Source: Planctomycetota bacterium (GTDB lineage Bacteria > Planctomycetota > Phycisphaerae > UBA1845 > UTPLA1). From it: a DNA stretch of 64,000 nt. Positions within the stretch are counted from its first letter, which is position 1. The number at the start of each line of letters is the position of its first letter. Where the stretch lies: assembly GCA_015654675.1 (NCBI GenBank), contig JAATGM010000024.1, forward strand, positions 1-64,000, written 5' to 3'. Made by a program: the position numbers and the translations under genes. Shown one piece after another: positions 17,476-26,957 of the stretch. The notes below the pieces were generated by a model. It did no database searches. It saw nothing but the letters and a program-made list of their open reading frames with translations, and was not told the origin of the DNA.

Positions 17476-19059
17476 ATGGCGCAAAATCACCGAATTAAAG
17501 TGGCCAGTCTGGTTATCTGCGCAGCAGCTATTGTGCCATCTCAACGGGCCGTCGCCGACGGCCGCATGGGTGGCGGACCAATTGCGACCACAACGCCCTG
17601 CGTCACCCCGGCCGAAAAGCTGCACATCCAGGACCTCATCCACGCCTATCAGGAGGCCCACGTCAGGGGCGCTTCGGTCCCGCCGCACAAATATCCTTTC
17701 TACCCGATGGGCGGCACCCTCTATCGCGACCTCTTCACCGCGAACTTCAATGACCTCGACCCCGGCCCCGGCGTCCTCGATTGGGACTGCACCGACTTCA
17801 CCTACGACGGCCACGACGCCACCGACGTCGTGCTTCGCACCTTCGGCGAGCAACAGATCGGCGTGCCCATCTTCGCCGCCCTCGACGGCACCGTCCTCGT
17901 CACGCATGACGGCGAAGACGACATGCACACCAGTTGCGTGGGAGACGCGAACTTTGTCATCATCGATCACGGCGGCGGGCGCTTCTGCTATTACTGGCAC
18001 ATGCGACGCAACAGCGTAGCCGTGACCGATTTACAATTTGTCCACGCCGGCCAGCAGATCGGCATGGTCGGTTCGAGCGGATGCAGCAGCGCTCCGCATC
18101 TCCACTTCGCCACCTACGATAACTCCGGCACCTCATTGACCGAGCCCTATCACGGAGCATGTCAGCCCGCCGAAAGCCAGTGGATCACGCAGACCCCGAT
18201 CAATCGCACCCTCTACCTGCGCGATTTCAACATCACCAATGCCCTCCTCGAGAACTACCCCGGCCTTCCGTTCGACATGCCGCGCACCGGAACTTTCCCG
18301 AGCGGTGTCCAGGGCGTCTCGTTCTGGGCGAGTATCATGAACATGCCCGCCAATACAACCTGGCGCGTTCGCTACCAGCGTCCCAATGCGTCGATTGCAT
18401 TTGATTCGGGAACCGGCGATTTCGGAGGCAACCCGTTCTATCGCGAGGCATGGTCGTGGTGGCGATACAACATTGATCTGAATGCGTTGGGAACCTGGAA
18501 CATCCTCTTCGACCTCAACGGCCAGACCATCATCACAGCGCCGTTCACCGTGGTCGCCACGGCCGGCCAGATTGTGAATCGCCCGCCCAATCCGATCACC
18601 GTCGCCTTTGACACGTCCCACCCACGCATCGAGGACGCGATTTTCTGCCGCGTGCAAACATCGCTCACGCTCGACGAGCCCGACTATGAGATTGTTCGAT
18701 ACCACTACGTCTGGACGGTCAATGGCTCGGAAGTTCGCAACGTAGCGACCGCCGGCCGCGCCGACGCCATCCCTCGTTTCGGTGTCTGCAGCGGCGATCT
18801 GGTGGCATGCACGGTGACACCATCCGACGGAGTCGCAAGCGGCCCGCCATCCAGCGCATCCATGGTCCTCGCGCCAATAGCCCCGCTTCCCGGCGACATG
18901 AACGCCGACGGCGTGCTCGACACGGCCGACGTCCCTCAATTCGTAACCGTCCTGCTGGGCCTGCCGACGGATTGCGAAAGCCGAATCACCGCCGACATGA
19001 ACAACGACACAAAGGTCGACGGACGCGACATCAGGCTGTTTGTTGTGGGATTGCAATAA
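17476..19059 (+). CDS. Secreted M23 (LytM-type) peptidase with dockerin-like C-terminus
   Basis: 527 residues from the ATG at 17476, which has AGGGGAGA about nine bases upstream and starts a signal peptide (KVASLVICAAAIVPSQRAVA). The LytM core has the first zinc-ligand region (GVPIFAALDGTV), FVIIDHGGGRFCYYWHM, GQQIGMVGSSG and the HLHF motif that supplies the catalytic and zinc-binding His. The middle region (about 250-450) is beta-rich and Ig-like. The C-terminus carries GDMNADGVLDTADVPQFV and DMNNDTKVDGRDIRLFV, a dockerin-like pair of calcium loops. The likely role is cleavage of peptide cross-links or glycine-rich proteins outside the cell. Confidence 0.82.
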   Translation: MAQNHRIKVASLVICAAAIVPSQRAVADGRMGGGPIATTTPCVTPAEKLHIQDLIHAYQEAHVRGASVPPHKYPFYPMGGTLYRDLFTANFNDLDPGPGVLDWDCTDFTYDGHDATDVVLRTFGEQQIGVPIFAALDGTVLVTHDGEDDMHTSCVGDANFVIIDHGGGRFCYYWHMRRNSVAVTDLQFVHAGQQIGMVGSSGCSSAPHLHFATYDNSGTSLTEPYHGACQPAESQWITQTPINRTLYLRDFNITNALLENYPGLPFDMPRTGTFPSGVQGVSFWASIMNMPANTTWRVRYQRPNASIAFDSGTGDFGGNPFYREAWSWWRYNIDLNALGTWNILFDLNGQTIITAPFTVVATAGQIVNRPPNPITVAFDTSHPRIEDAIFCRVQTSLTLDEPDYEIVRYHYVWTVNGSEVRNVATAGRADAIPRFGVCSGDLVACTVTPSDGVASGPPSSASMVLAPIAPLPGDMNADGVLDTADVPQFVTVLLGLPTDCESRITADMNNDTKVDGRDIRLFVVGLQ

Positions 19060-19090
19060 GCTCTGCAGGATGCAATAAACCGGTACACTT

Positions 19091-19110
19091 GTGCGAGAAT
19101 CCATTCTCAC
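19091..19110. repeat. Decayed copy of the GTGCGAGAA hairpin
   Basis: GTGCGAGAATCCATTCTCAC differs from the two intact copies at 15780 and 15824 by one substitution and one deletion. It sits just after the M23 peptidase gene. Confidence 0.55.
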
Positions 19111-19195
19111 CTAAACCGACAGCACAATCCCCGTCTATACAAGCAGTTGATCGGATAGAGTGTGCCGGCAAAGCCCGCTTGCCCACGCTTCCCCC

Positions 19196-19660
19196 TCAAC
19201 GCTGCCGAAAAACAAGTATCGCACCTATCAAGGCAAACAGGCAAATGACCAGGGAAATCAAGAATCCGGAAAGGCGCATCGATAGCGCCGAACTCCCTTT
19301 CGATCCCCCGCTAACAAGTTTCCCATTCTCGAAGCGTTCCAAATACACACAAGGTGTCCAAGCCCAGTCTCCGTCTCCTTCGGCACTCGCAACAATCTCA
19401 ACGGACACACGTCGCCTCAGAAGCCCCAATTCGTTTACCAGAACCGTAAGTCGAACGGGAGTGCCGTGCCAGGTTCGGTCTACGAACGACAATTCCCCGT
19501 TGGGACCGTTGGCGATTTCCCGAAGCTCTGCGTACGTCTTGGTTTTGTACGAGCATGCTTCATGCTCGACGCAATCGTCGGCTTCTTGAACTGTCATCAT
19601 TGGCATTGCCCTGACCACGAACTCTTGTCGCGCCCAATAATGCCGGGGCCCTAAACTCAC
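19196..19660 (-). CDS. Hypothetical membrane-anchored protein, 154 aa
   Basis: Not recognised. A GTG start at 19660 overlaps the upstream stop by 4 bases (GTGA), indicating translational coupling; MPMMTVQEAD is an internal alternative. The protein is hydrophilic until one C-terminal membrane helix (about 133-151, LSGFLISLVICLFALIGAILVF), giving a tail-anchored layout. It contains two Cys near residues 30-36. It is probably a partner of the protein encoded at 19657-20217. Confidence 0.6.
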   Translation of the reverse strand: MSLGPRHYWARQEFVVRAMPMMTVQEADDCVEHEACSYKTKTYAELREIANGPNGELSFVDRTWHGTPVRLTVLVNELGLLRRRVSVEIVASAEGDGDWAWTPCVYLERFENGKLVSGGSKGSSALSMRLSGFLISLVICLFALIGAILVFRQR

Positions 19661-20217
19661 TCATACCACTCGCTCGGAACTGAACGAATAATCGCTGACG
19701 ATTCCACCTGTGTAAGCTTCATCGAAAACACAAACGCCTCAAGCTCGGACATCCCGGACTCAGCGGCCGGCTTCGCCGCGTTGATCGGCTCGACACGCGA
19801 AATGACGCCCTTTTCGCTTCGAAACCGTAGAACATAACCACCACCATCGACCGGAATGGAATCTCCCGCGGGAAGTTTTGCCGCCGTCGCTTCCAGGCGC
19901 TCCAGCAGCCGCGATCGGTCCTGCGGATTCATCACGCCGCGAACGTACGACGACCCAACAGCATCCGCCGCGCTCGCCCTGACAAACGTGCCATCATCCC
20001 AAACGGCGAAAATCAGTCCTGGATCGATGCGTGGGCCTTTCTCCCCAGGATAATTCCCTTCCCGCAAAAGAAACGCCCACGGCCGCCTCACCGCCGCGCT
20101 TGCTGGTTTCTCAGCGCTTCGACACCCACAATGCCCAGCAAGACCAAAGATCAAAACAAGCGTCGCATAAGCAGCGCCGAATCGATGCGTCAACACAGAC
20201 ACGCTCCTCGCGACCAA
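19657..20217 (-). CDS. Hypothetical exported protein, 186 aa
   Basis: Not recognised. The N-terminal hydrophobic segment (about 12-30, AAYATLVLIFGLAGHCGC) looks like a signal peptide, with Cys residues near the cleavage site; the match to a lipobox is poor, so a lipoprotein call is uncertain. The rest is soluble, with WAFLLREGNYPGEKGPRIDPGLIFAVWDDGTF. It is the first gene of a coupled pair with the tail-anchored protein downstream. Confidence 0.6.
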   Translation of the reverse strand: MVARSVSVLTHRFGAAYATLVLIFGLAGHCGCRSAEKPASAAVRRPWAFLLREGNYPGEKGPRIDPGLIFAVWDDGTFVRASAADAVGSSYVRGVMNPQDRSRLLERLEATAAKLPAGDSIPVDGGGYVLRFRSEKGVISRVEPINAAKPAAESGMSELEAFVFSMKLTQVESSAIIRSVPSEWYE

Positions 20218-20325
20218 ACAAGCGACGCGACGCCCGCCACGCCTCGGCCGCGCCTCAAAGCATTCTAACCCCGTCCCGCTTGCCTACCCGACGAACCGCG
20301 AAACCATTCAACCCCAAACCGCCAA

Positions 20326-20365
20326 ATTGAAAATGACGTATTATTTATTACCAATTACCAATCAG
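20326..20365. repeat. AT-rich 7-nt repeat array (ATTNNNN family)
   Basis: Units ATTGAAA, ATGACGT, ATTATTT, ATTACCA, ATTACCA, then ATCAGCC. It lies between the hypothetical pair and the end of the GH1 gene. Confidence 0.8.
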
Positions 20366-20369
20366 CCGG

Positions 20370-21740
20370 TCACCGACCGCGTTCCGCATCCACAAAGTTC
20401 GCCGCGATGAGTGAGCGATAAAGCCCCGCCGAATCCTTCGCCACCAGCGCCTTCGTCCCCGGCGCCACCGAATAAAGCCCCATCCGCGGCTCATATCCCG
20501 TCATCCACTCATAGTCGTCCATCAGCGTCCAATGGAAGTACCCGCGCACGTCGTAACCCGCCTGCCGCGCATGCCGCACCGCCAGCAGATGGCGAATCAG
20601 AAAAAGCTGCCGCTTGCGGTCGCCGTGGTCGTCCACCCCGTTCTCGGTAATGACCAGCGGCTTCCCATATCGCCGGCTCAAATCCACGATCTCGGCCTCC
20701 AACCCATCCGGGTCGATCAGCCAGCCCGAATCGCTGACCTCCTCGCCGCCGGAAGCCGCCCGCGCCCGACTCGCCTGCGCCAGCGGCGCCGCGATCGAAG
20801 CCACCTCGCGCTGGTAATAGTTGAACCCCAGATAATCAATCGTCCCGGCGATGGCGTCGAGGTGGCCGTGGTTGTATTCAAGCGCCTTGGAATAGGTCTG
20901 CCCAAACAGGTCGCCCGGATCGCGCTCCCAATGAATAATGTTCTGCACGCTCACGATCTTCGCGTCCGGATCGGCCGACCGAATGATGCCCGCCGCGGTT
21001 TTGAACGCCTCCGCCTCGGCCAGAATGATGCGATCAAAATACGCCGCGCTCATCAGCCGCCCGGGCGGAAACGCGCCGAAGCACACGCCCAGCGCATAGG
21101 CATTGGGCTCATTCTGTGGCGCATAGAGCTGGACATACGGCGCAAGCCGCGGAACCACTTTGCGAACATAGCCAGCCCACGCCTCGCCTGCGCCAGGGTT
21201 CAGCCACCCGTGCCGCTCCGGATTCTGAAAATCACACAGCCAGTCCGGCAGCGAGAAATGCCACAGGCACACAACCGGCGTAATGCCATTCTCGCGAAGC
21301 AGGCGTGCCATCTCAACGTAGTGCTCGATCGCCGCCTCGTCGAATTGCCCCGGCCGCGGCTCAACCCGCGCCCACTCAATGCTGAAACGGTAATGCGTAA
21401 CGCCCAGCGACTTCAGCGCCGCCAGGTCGCGCGGAAAATGCGAATAGCTCGCAACCCGCCCATCGCGCCCCGCACACTTACCCGCCCGGCTGAGCAAATC
21501 CCAGTCAGTAGTAAAACCGGCCGCAGCAGGCGGCTCCTCGGTCTGGTAAGAAGCAACGGAAACACCCCACCAGAACGGCTCAACCAACGAATTGACGGAT
21601 GTAGGCTGCGTCGCAACAGGAATGGAAAACTCGCGCCGCGGAGGCGCCGGCCCGCACCCAACCACCCCAATAATCCAGAGCAAGAAAGAAAAACGCCAAG
21701 CCGGTAACCATCTAGAGGCGAAACGATTCATACAAAGCAA
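20370..21740 (-). CDS. GH1-family glycoside hydrolase, lipoprotein
   Basis: 456 residues. The N-terminus WIIGVVGCG gives a lipobox with Cys at 29, so the enzyme is probably attached to a membrane outside the cytoplasm. The TIM-barrel motifs of family 1 are all visible: WGVSVASYQTE, HYRFSIEWARVEP, the acid/base Glu in QNEPNAY (211; usually TNEP), LGFNYYQ, and the nucleophile Glu in VITENGVDDHGD (366). GH1 enzymes cleave beta-glucosides, beta-galactosides and related bonds; the specificity here is open. It is a single gene flanked by two AT-rich heptamer arrays. Confidence 0.88.
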   Translation of the reverse strand: MLCMNRFASRWLPAWRFSFLLWIIGVVGCGPAPPRREFSIPVATQPTSVNSLVEPFWWGVSVASYQTEEPPAAAGFTTDWDLLSRAGKCAGRDGRVASYSHFPRDLAALKSLGVTHYRFSIEWARVEPRPGQFDEAAIEHYVEMARLLRENGITPVVCLWHFSLPDWLCDFQNPERHGWLNPGAGEAWAGYVRKVVPRLAPYVQLYAPQNEPNAYALGVCFGAFPPGRLMSAAYFDRIILAEAEAFKTAAGIIRSADPDAKIVSVQNIIHWERDPGDLFGQTYSKALEYNHGHLDAIAGTIDYLGFNYYQREVASIAAPLAQASRARAASGGEEVSDSGWLIDPDGLEAEIVDLSRRYGKPLVITENGVDDHGDRKRQLFLIRHLLAVRHARQAGYDVRGYFHWTLMDDYEWMTGYEPRMGLYSVAPGTKALVAKDSAGLYRSLIAANFVDAERGR

Positions 21741-21823
21741 ATCTTAGGGACGCTATGCTCAAGATGGGTAACAACTTGAAGAATTGCAATGAAGCAAAAT
21801 CAACCGGCCTCGACAGAATGAAA

Positions 21824-21865
21824 ATTGGATATTATGTATTACTAATTACCAATTATTAATCAATT
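21824..21865. repeat. AT-rich 7-nt repeat array (ATTNNNN family)
   Basis: Units ATTGGAT, ATTATGT, ATTACTA, ATTACCA, ATTATTA, then ATCAATT. It lies between the GH1 and arnD genes, both on the minus strand. Confidence 0.85.
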
Positions 21866-21903
21866 CAGTCGCGCCAAACGCAATTCACACCACCCCATGA
21901 CAA

Positions 21904-22806
21904 TCACAACCCACGCGCGACTAACCGAGCTTCACAAGCAACAAGCCCTTCTCTACCATCCAACTCGCGTTGCTCAACCCGCCCCAAAGGAATCTCGCGC
22001 GATGCCCCAACAATCTCCCCCAGCGTACAAAACGAACACCCGCGCGCCTTTGCCCGCGAAACAAAATCCTCAAACATCCCCGCCCGCGAGCATCCTTCCA
22101 CCTCCGCATGAATCGTCAGCACGTTCAGCCCCGCCGGCCGCACCAGCGACAGGATATGCTCGTTGTAATTCGAATCATCAATCCCGTCCCGCCCCACCGC
22201 CTCATCCCACGTCGGCAAAGTCACCGGAACCTGCGGCTGCGAAAGCTCGCGCCCGCCCACCACCGGCCGAAACACCCCCGCCCCGCGACAGTCGCTGTTA
22301 TACACAAACCCCAGCCGCTCCTTCTCCAGCAGCACGCGATCATTGCACCGCCACCCCGGCACCGCCGAGCAGGTCACCTCGCGCCCCACAATCTCGCGCA
22401 GTGCATCCAGCCCGCGAACAATCGCCCCGCGAACCTCCTCCGCGCTCCAGTCATCCACGTGCTTCTGCCACGCATGATGGTCCCACGCGTGAATCCCCAC
22501 CTCATGCCCCGCGTCCGCCGCCGCCCGGATCACGTCGCGCAGCCCCGCCCCGATCAGCGGCCCCGGCCACAGCGTCCCGCGCAGGATAATGTCCCACCCA
22601 TAAGTGCTCGCCGCCCGCGTCCGCAGCATCTTCCACGCAAACGCCGGCCGCGCCATCCGCCAGAGATGCCGCCCCATATTGTCCGGCCCGACCGTGAAAA
22701 AGAATGTCCCCCGAATCCCATGCCGCGCCATCGTGCGACAAAGCTCAGGCACGCCGTCCCGCGTCCCCCGGAACGTATCAACATCAATCCGCAGCCCGAT
22801 CCTCAC
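21904..22806 (-). CDS. arnD: 4-deoxy-4-formamido-L-arabinose-phosphoundecaprenol deformylase ArnD
   Basis: 300 residues of the polysaccharide-deacetylase (NodB) fold. It removes the formyl group from undecaprenyl-phosphate-L-Ara4FN before transfer to lipid A. The sequence follows ArnD closely: GLRIDVDTFRGTRDGVP at 4-20 with the metal/catalytic Asp pair, TFFFTVGPDNMGRHLW, YGWDIILRGT, and GHEVGIHAWDHHAWQKH with the metal-binding His residues. It is on the same strand as the other arn genes but separated from arnA by an oppositely oriented PEP-CTERM gene, so it needs its own promoter, probably in 22807-23204. Confidence 0.92.
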   Translation of the reverse strand: MRIGLRIDVDTFRGTRDGVPELCRTMARHGIRGTFFFTVGPDNMGRHLWRMARPAFAWKMLRTRAASTYGWDIILRGTLWPGPLIGAGLRDVIRAAADAGHEVGIHAWDHHAWQKHVDDWSAEEVRGAIVRGLDALREIVGREVTCSAVPGWRCNDRVLLEKERLGFVYNSDCRGAGVFRPVVGGRELSQPQVPVTLPTWDEAVGRDGIDDSNYNEHILSLVRPAGLNVLTIHAEVEGCSRAGMFEDFVSRAKARGCSFCTLGEIVGASREIPLGRVEQRELDGREGLVACEARLVARGL

Positions 22807-23204
22807 AAGCTGCCCCGACCGACGATCACGCCCGCCCCACCACCAGCGAAACCGTTAAACGATTGCTCAGTTCGGTACAAGTCCTGAGTTCCTTTTCTCT
22901 TGACTCGCTCGCCGAGGAAAATAGGATAGTTGAATCGAGCAGCACGCTCTCAGCCGCTCGGCCAGCGCTCCCTGAATCCCGCCTCAACCTGGATGTCGCA
23001 CATGATCCCCATTCTCTCGGATTTCGCGCACACTGCCAGAGCATCGCGCGATCAGAACACCGCCGCCCGGTGCGACAAGCGGGGCGCTCCGGCTAACGAC
23101 CAGCGCGCTTGGGAAAAATCCATCGTCACGATTGAACCCACGGTGGCGACTCACAGAGCTTGGTTTACGCTACCGCCACTGATTACCATCACGAGGGCCT
23201 TTAA
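22807..23204. other. Divergent intergenic region between arnD and a PEP-CTERM gene
   Basis: About 400 bases with no supported gene. It must hold promoters for arnD (minus) and the gene at 23205 (plus). No convincing -35/-10 pair, palindrome or repeat array stood out. Confidence 0.5.
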
Positions 23205-23870
23205 ATGAATAAAATATCCATCCTACTCGCTGTCATCCTCGCGTCGGCGTCTCCCTGCGCCGCCCAGTTCATCGTCGACCAGCAGCCGACGCGGTTCGGT
23301 GGACAAAACTCCGACACCGCATTCGTAATATTTCCCGGCCACGTTCAGGGATTCCTCGTCGCCGATGACTTCACACTTGCGGTTGCTGACGAATTACGCG
23401 CCGTCCGATGGTGGGGCTTCTATTCCAATGACATTCCTCCACCAGTCGAGCAGTTGCGACTTCGCGTTTTCTCCGCGCGGACGAGCGACGGATTGCCCGG
23501 TGAAGTGTTGTACGATGAGTCGTTCTCTGATGCGGATCGAACGCCGACGGGCCGGACGATCATCGTCTCTGGCTCGCCTCACGAATTTCGCTACAAGGTG
23601 AACCTAAGCCAGCCGCTACCACTGGACGCGGGTGTCCGCTATTGGATCGAGTTGGCCCAGATCGGCGACCCGGATTCCGCCTTTCACTGGGAAAATGCGT
23701 TCCCCGGTAGTGGCTTCGCCGCCGGAATAAACCCCGGCTTTACCGATTGGTTCTATTTGCAAAGCCCAAGCGGTGGCGTCGATCAGGCCTTCCAGCTCAT
23801 AGCCCCCGAACCCGCCACCCTCGCCCTCATCGCACTCGCCGCCGCCCTGCGGCCTCGAAAAATGCGCTGA
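23205..23870 (+). CDS. Secreted PEP-CTERM protein, 221 aa
   Basis: A signal peptide (about 1-20, ISILLAVILASASPCAAQ) leads to a beta-rich domain (DQQPTRFGGQNSDTAFVIFPGHVQGFLVADDFTL, later VRYWIELAQ). The C-terminus PEPATLALIALAAALRPRKMR has the PEP motif, hydrophobic helix and basic tail of the PEP-CTERM sorting signal, recognised by exosortase systems; no exosortase gene is in the window. Its function is unknown. It lies on the opposite strand between arnA and arnD and is probably unrelated to lipid A modification. Confidence 0.82.
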   Translation: MNKISILLAVILASASPCAAQFIVDQQPTRFGGQNSDTAFVIFPGHVQGFLVADDFTLAVADELRAVRWWGFYSNDIPPPVEQLRLRVFSARTSDGLPGEVLYDESFSDADRTPTGRTIIVSGSPHEFRYKVNLSQPLPLDAGVRYWIELAQIGDPDSAFHWENAFPGSGFAAGINPGFTDWFYLQSPSGGVDQAFQLIAPEPATLALIALAAALRPRKMR

Positions 23871-23889
23871 CCGGGCCAGCGCCCTGTCC

Positions 23890-25902
23890 TCACGCGCCGC
23901 GCGGGCCCGCCGACTCACCCGCCCACGTCCGCGCCATCTCGCGCAGAAAAAAGTCCAGCGTCTTCTCCACCGACTGCTCCAGCGGAACCTTCGGCGTCCA
24001 CCCCACTAGCTTCTGCGCCTTGCGAATGCTCGGCCGGCGATGCTGAACGTCCTGGTAGCCCTGCCCGTAATACGCCCCGCTCTCCAGCTCGCGATACCCC
24101 GCGAACGCCGGAAACCGCGACCGCAGCGGATGCTTGTCGAACTTGTCAACCAGCATTTCTGCCAGTTCGCGGATGCTCGCCTCATTGGTCGGATTGCCGA
24201 TGTTCAAAATCTGCCCGTCGCAGACGCCGTCCTTGTTCTCAATAATGCGGAACAGACACTCGATCCCCTCGCCCACGTCGGTAAAGCACCGCTTCTGCGC
24301 CCCGCCGTCGATAAGCTGAATCGGTGACCCCTCGGTCAGATTCAAAATAAGCTGCGTAATCGCCCGCGAACTCCCGATCCGCGCCGCATCCAGACTATCC
24401 AGCCGCGGCCCGATCCAGTTGAACGGCCGGAACAGCGTGAACTTCAGCCCCTCCTTCACGCCATAGGCCCAGATCACACGATCGAGCAACTGCTTGCAGC
24501 AAGAGTAAATCCACCGCTGCTTGTTGATCGGCCCCAGAACGAGCTTCGACTTGTCCTCGTCAAAAGTCTCCTCGTCGCACATCCCGTAAACTTCGCTGGT
24601 CGACGGAAACACGATCCGCTTCTTCCGCCGCACGCAGTATCGCACGATCCGCAGGTTCTCTTCAAAATCCAGCTCGAACACCCGCAGCGGGTTCCGCGTG
24701 TACTCAATCGGCGTCGCGATCGCCACCAGCGGTACGACCACGTCCGCCTTGTTGATATGAAACTCGAGCCACTCGCGGTGGATCGAAATATCGCCCTCGC
24801 AGAAGTGAAACCGCGGCCGATCCAGCAGCCCCGCCAGATTGTTCGACCAAAGGTCCATCCCGAAGACTTCGAACTTATCGCTCTCCAGCAGCCGCTCCGA
24901 CAGCGCGCTGCCGATGAACCCGTTCACACCGAGAATCAAAACGCTCTGCTTCCGCGTCCGCGCCGAATGCTTCGCCGCGTTCGGCCCAAACGTCAGCCCC
25001 TTCACCAGGTTCAGCTCGCGACCAAGCTGCGTCCCGCTCACAAACACGCCGTCCGCCGTCTGCCCCGAGCGAACCTCGATCTGCCCCTGCCCGCACGAAA
25101 CCACCAGCGGATCGACCGAAGTCACCGTCCCCGGCCGCACCGACTCGCCCTTGCTCGCCTGCGTCGCCACATCCCAGAAAAAGATCTTCGTCATCCCCAG
25201 ATGGCTGTACGCCCCCGGGTAAGGCCGCGACACAGCCCGCACCAGGTTGCGAATCTCCGTCGCGCTATTCCGCCAGTCGATGTCACCATCCTCCGGCCGC
25301 CGCCCGCCGAAGTAAGTCGCCTTCGACTCGTCTTGCACCGTCCGCGGCGCGTTGCCCGCGCGAATCTTCGGCAGCACCTCATCCAACATCGCGCCGGCCG
25401 CCTCGGTCGCCTTGTGCATCAGCGTCTTGGCCGTGTCCTCGTCCGCGATCTCAATCCGCTTCTGCGCGACAATGTCCCCCGCATCCGGCTTCACCGTCAT
25501 GTAATGCAGCGAAACCCCGGTCTCCTTCTCGCCATGCAAAACCGCCCAGTTGATCGGTGCCCGCCCGCGATACTTCGGCAGTAGCGACCCATGCAGGTTC
25601 ATCGCCCCGCTCGCCGGAATATCCAGAATCGCCTTCCCCACCATCTTGCGATAGTAAAACGAAAAGATGACGTCCGGCTTCATCTCCGCGATCCGCTTCA
25701 CCCACAGCGGATGGTTGATGTCCTCCGGCGCATAAGTCGGAATCCCGCGCCCCGTCGCCGTCTCGGCCACCGAGCGAAACCAGCAATTCTCGTGCGGATC
25801 ATCGCGATGCGTGAACACCGCCGCGATCTCGAACTTGTGCCGCAGCAGAGCCTCAATCCCCACGCACCCGATGTCGTGATACGCCAGTACGACCGCCTTC
25901 AT
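23890..25902 (-). CDS. arnA: Bifunctional UDP-L-Ara4N formyltransferase / UDP-glucuronate decarboxylase ArnA
   Basis: 670 residues with both ArnA domains. The N-terminal 10-formyl-THF-dependent formyltransferase has Asn102 and His104 in [13 protein letters not shown] and Asp140 in [10 protein letters not shown], at the same numbers as in the E. coli enzyme. The C-terminal short-chain dehydrogenase domain starts near 315 ([14 protein letters not shown]), with [11 protein letters not shown] and the late HRRPSIRKA Arg needed for decarboxylation. It converts UDP-GlcA to UDP-Ara4O and formylates UDP-Ara4N. It starts one base after the arnC stop with GGAGG before the ATG. Similarity to the enterobacterial protein is visible along the whole length. 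Confidence 0.95.
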   Translation of the reverse strand: MKAVVLAYHDIGCVGIEALLRHKFEIAAVFTHRDDPHENCWFRSVAETATGRGIPTYAPEDINHPLWVKRIAEMKPDVIFSFYYRKMVGKAILDIPASGAMNLHGSLLPKYRGRAPINWAVLHGEKETGVSLHYMTVKPDAGDIVAQKRIEIADEDTAKTLMHKATEAAGAMLDEVLPKIRAGNAPRTVQDESKATYFGGRRPEDGDIDWRNSATEIRNLVRAVSRPYPGAYSHLGMTKIFFWDVATQASKGESVRPGTVTSVDPLVVSCGQGQIEVRSGQTADGVFVSGTQLGRELNLVKGLTFGPNAAKHSARTRKQSVLILGVNGFIGSALSERLLESDKFEVFGMDLWSNNLAGLLDRPRFHFCEGDISIHREWLEFHINKADVVVPLVAIATPIEYTRNPLRVFELDFEENLRIVRYCVRRKKRIVFPSTSEVYGMCDEETFDEDKSKLVLGPINKQRWIYSCCKQLLDRVIWAYGVKEGLKFTLFRPFNWIGPRLDSLDAARIGSSRAITQLILNLTEGSPIQLIDGGAQKRCFTDVGEGIECLFRIIENKDGVCDGQILNIGNPTNEASIRELAEMLVDKFDKHPLRSRFPAFAGYRELESGAYYGQGYQDVQHRRPSIRKAQKLVGWTPKVPLEQSVEKTLDFFLREMARTWAGESAGPRGA

Positions 25903-25903
25903 C

Positions 25904-26944
25904 TCATCCTCCCGCCGCCGTCGTCGCCAGCGCCTCGCGCCGCCCGCCCGTCACGGCCGGCGCAGAAATCGGCGCTGCCGGCTCGGTCACTTCTCCGCCG
26001 CGCATCCGCCCGACCACCTTCGCCACGAAATACCGCGGCCGCGCCCGAACATCCACGTAAATGCGCCCGATGTACTCGCCCAGCAGCCCCATCCCGATGA
26101 ACTGCGCACCGACAAAGATGAACAAGATGGCAAACAGCGTAAACGTCCCCTCAACCGCCCACTTCGGACCATAGTAGAGTCGAAGTGCGAACAACAACGC
26201 CGCAAACGCAAACCCCGCCATCGAAATCAACACGCCCACCACGCTCAACACCCGCAGCGGAAACGTGGTCGTGCAGGTCGTCAGATCAAACAGCAGATTC
26301 ACCAGCCGCCACGGACTGTACTTCGAAGTCCCGGCCGATCGCTCCGCGTGCTGAACCTCCACTTCGCCCGTCGTCCGCGCAAACGTGTTCGCCAAGACAG
26401 GGATAAACGTGCTCCGCTCGTTGCACTGCAACATCGCGAAAACGATCTCGCGCTTATAAGCCCGCAACATGCAGCCATAGTCGCGCATCGTGACGCCGGT
26501 CACCTGCCGCACCATCTTGTTGATCAGCAACGAAGGCATCGTGCGCAGCAAGGAGTCGCGCCGGTTCACCCGCACGCTCCCCACCACGTCGCACCCCGCG
26601 TCGATCTTCTCGAGCAGCCGCGGAATTTCCTCGGGCGGATTCTGCAAATCCGCGTCCAGCGTCACGATGATGTCCCCGGTCGCCTCCGCGAAACCAGCCA
26701 TGATCGCCGAATGCTGCCCATAGTTCCGATTCAGCAGGACGCCGACCACCCGCCCGCGATGCTTCGCCGCCGCCGCGACGATCTTCTGCTCCGACGAGTC
26801 CCGGCTCCCGTCGTCCACCAGCACAATCTCGTAAGGCCGCCCCAGCCGCTCGCACGTCGCCACGCAACGCGCAACCAGCTCCTCCAGGTTCGCCTCTTCG
26901 TTGTATACAGGGATAACCAGTGAAACCCGCGAGTCCATGCTCAT
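25904..26944 (-). CDS. arnC: Undecaprenyl-phosphate 4-deoxy-4-formamido-L-arabinose transferase ArnC
   Basis: About 346 residues from [21 protein letters not shown] at 26938 is an equally good start, and the frame is open to 26983 inside arnT. It is a GT2 glycosyltransferase with [27 protein letters not shown] and the DxD-type [16 protein letters not shown]. Two C-terminal membrane helices (about 235-290) are followed by [29 protein letters not shown], matching ArnC closely. It transfers L-Ara4FN from UDP to undecaprenyl phosphate on the cytoplasmic face. The last 30 residues are a low-complexity tail not seen in the enterobacterial protein. It is followed directly by arnA. Confidence 0.94.
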   Translation of the reverse strand: MSMDSRVSLVIPVYNEEANLEELVARCVATCERLGRPYEIVLVDDGSRDSSEQKIVAAAAKHRGRVVGVLLNRNYGQHSAIMAGFAEATGDIIVTLDADLQNPPEEIPRLLEKIDAGCDVVGSVRVNRRDSLLRTMPSLLINKMVRQVTGVTMRDYGCMLRAYKREIVFAMLQCNERSTFIPVLANTFARTTGEVEVQHAERSAGTSKYSPWRLVNLLFDLTTCTTTFPLRVLSVVGVLISMAGFAFAALLFALRLYYGPKWAVEGTFTLFAILFIFVGAQFIGMGLLGEYIGRIYVDVRARPRYFVAKVVGRMRGGEVTEPAAPISAPAVTGGRREALATTAAGG

Positions 26945-26957
26945 CCCACCGGCCGCC

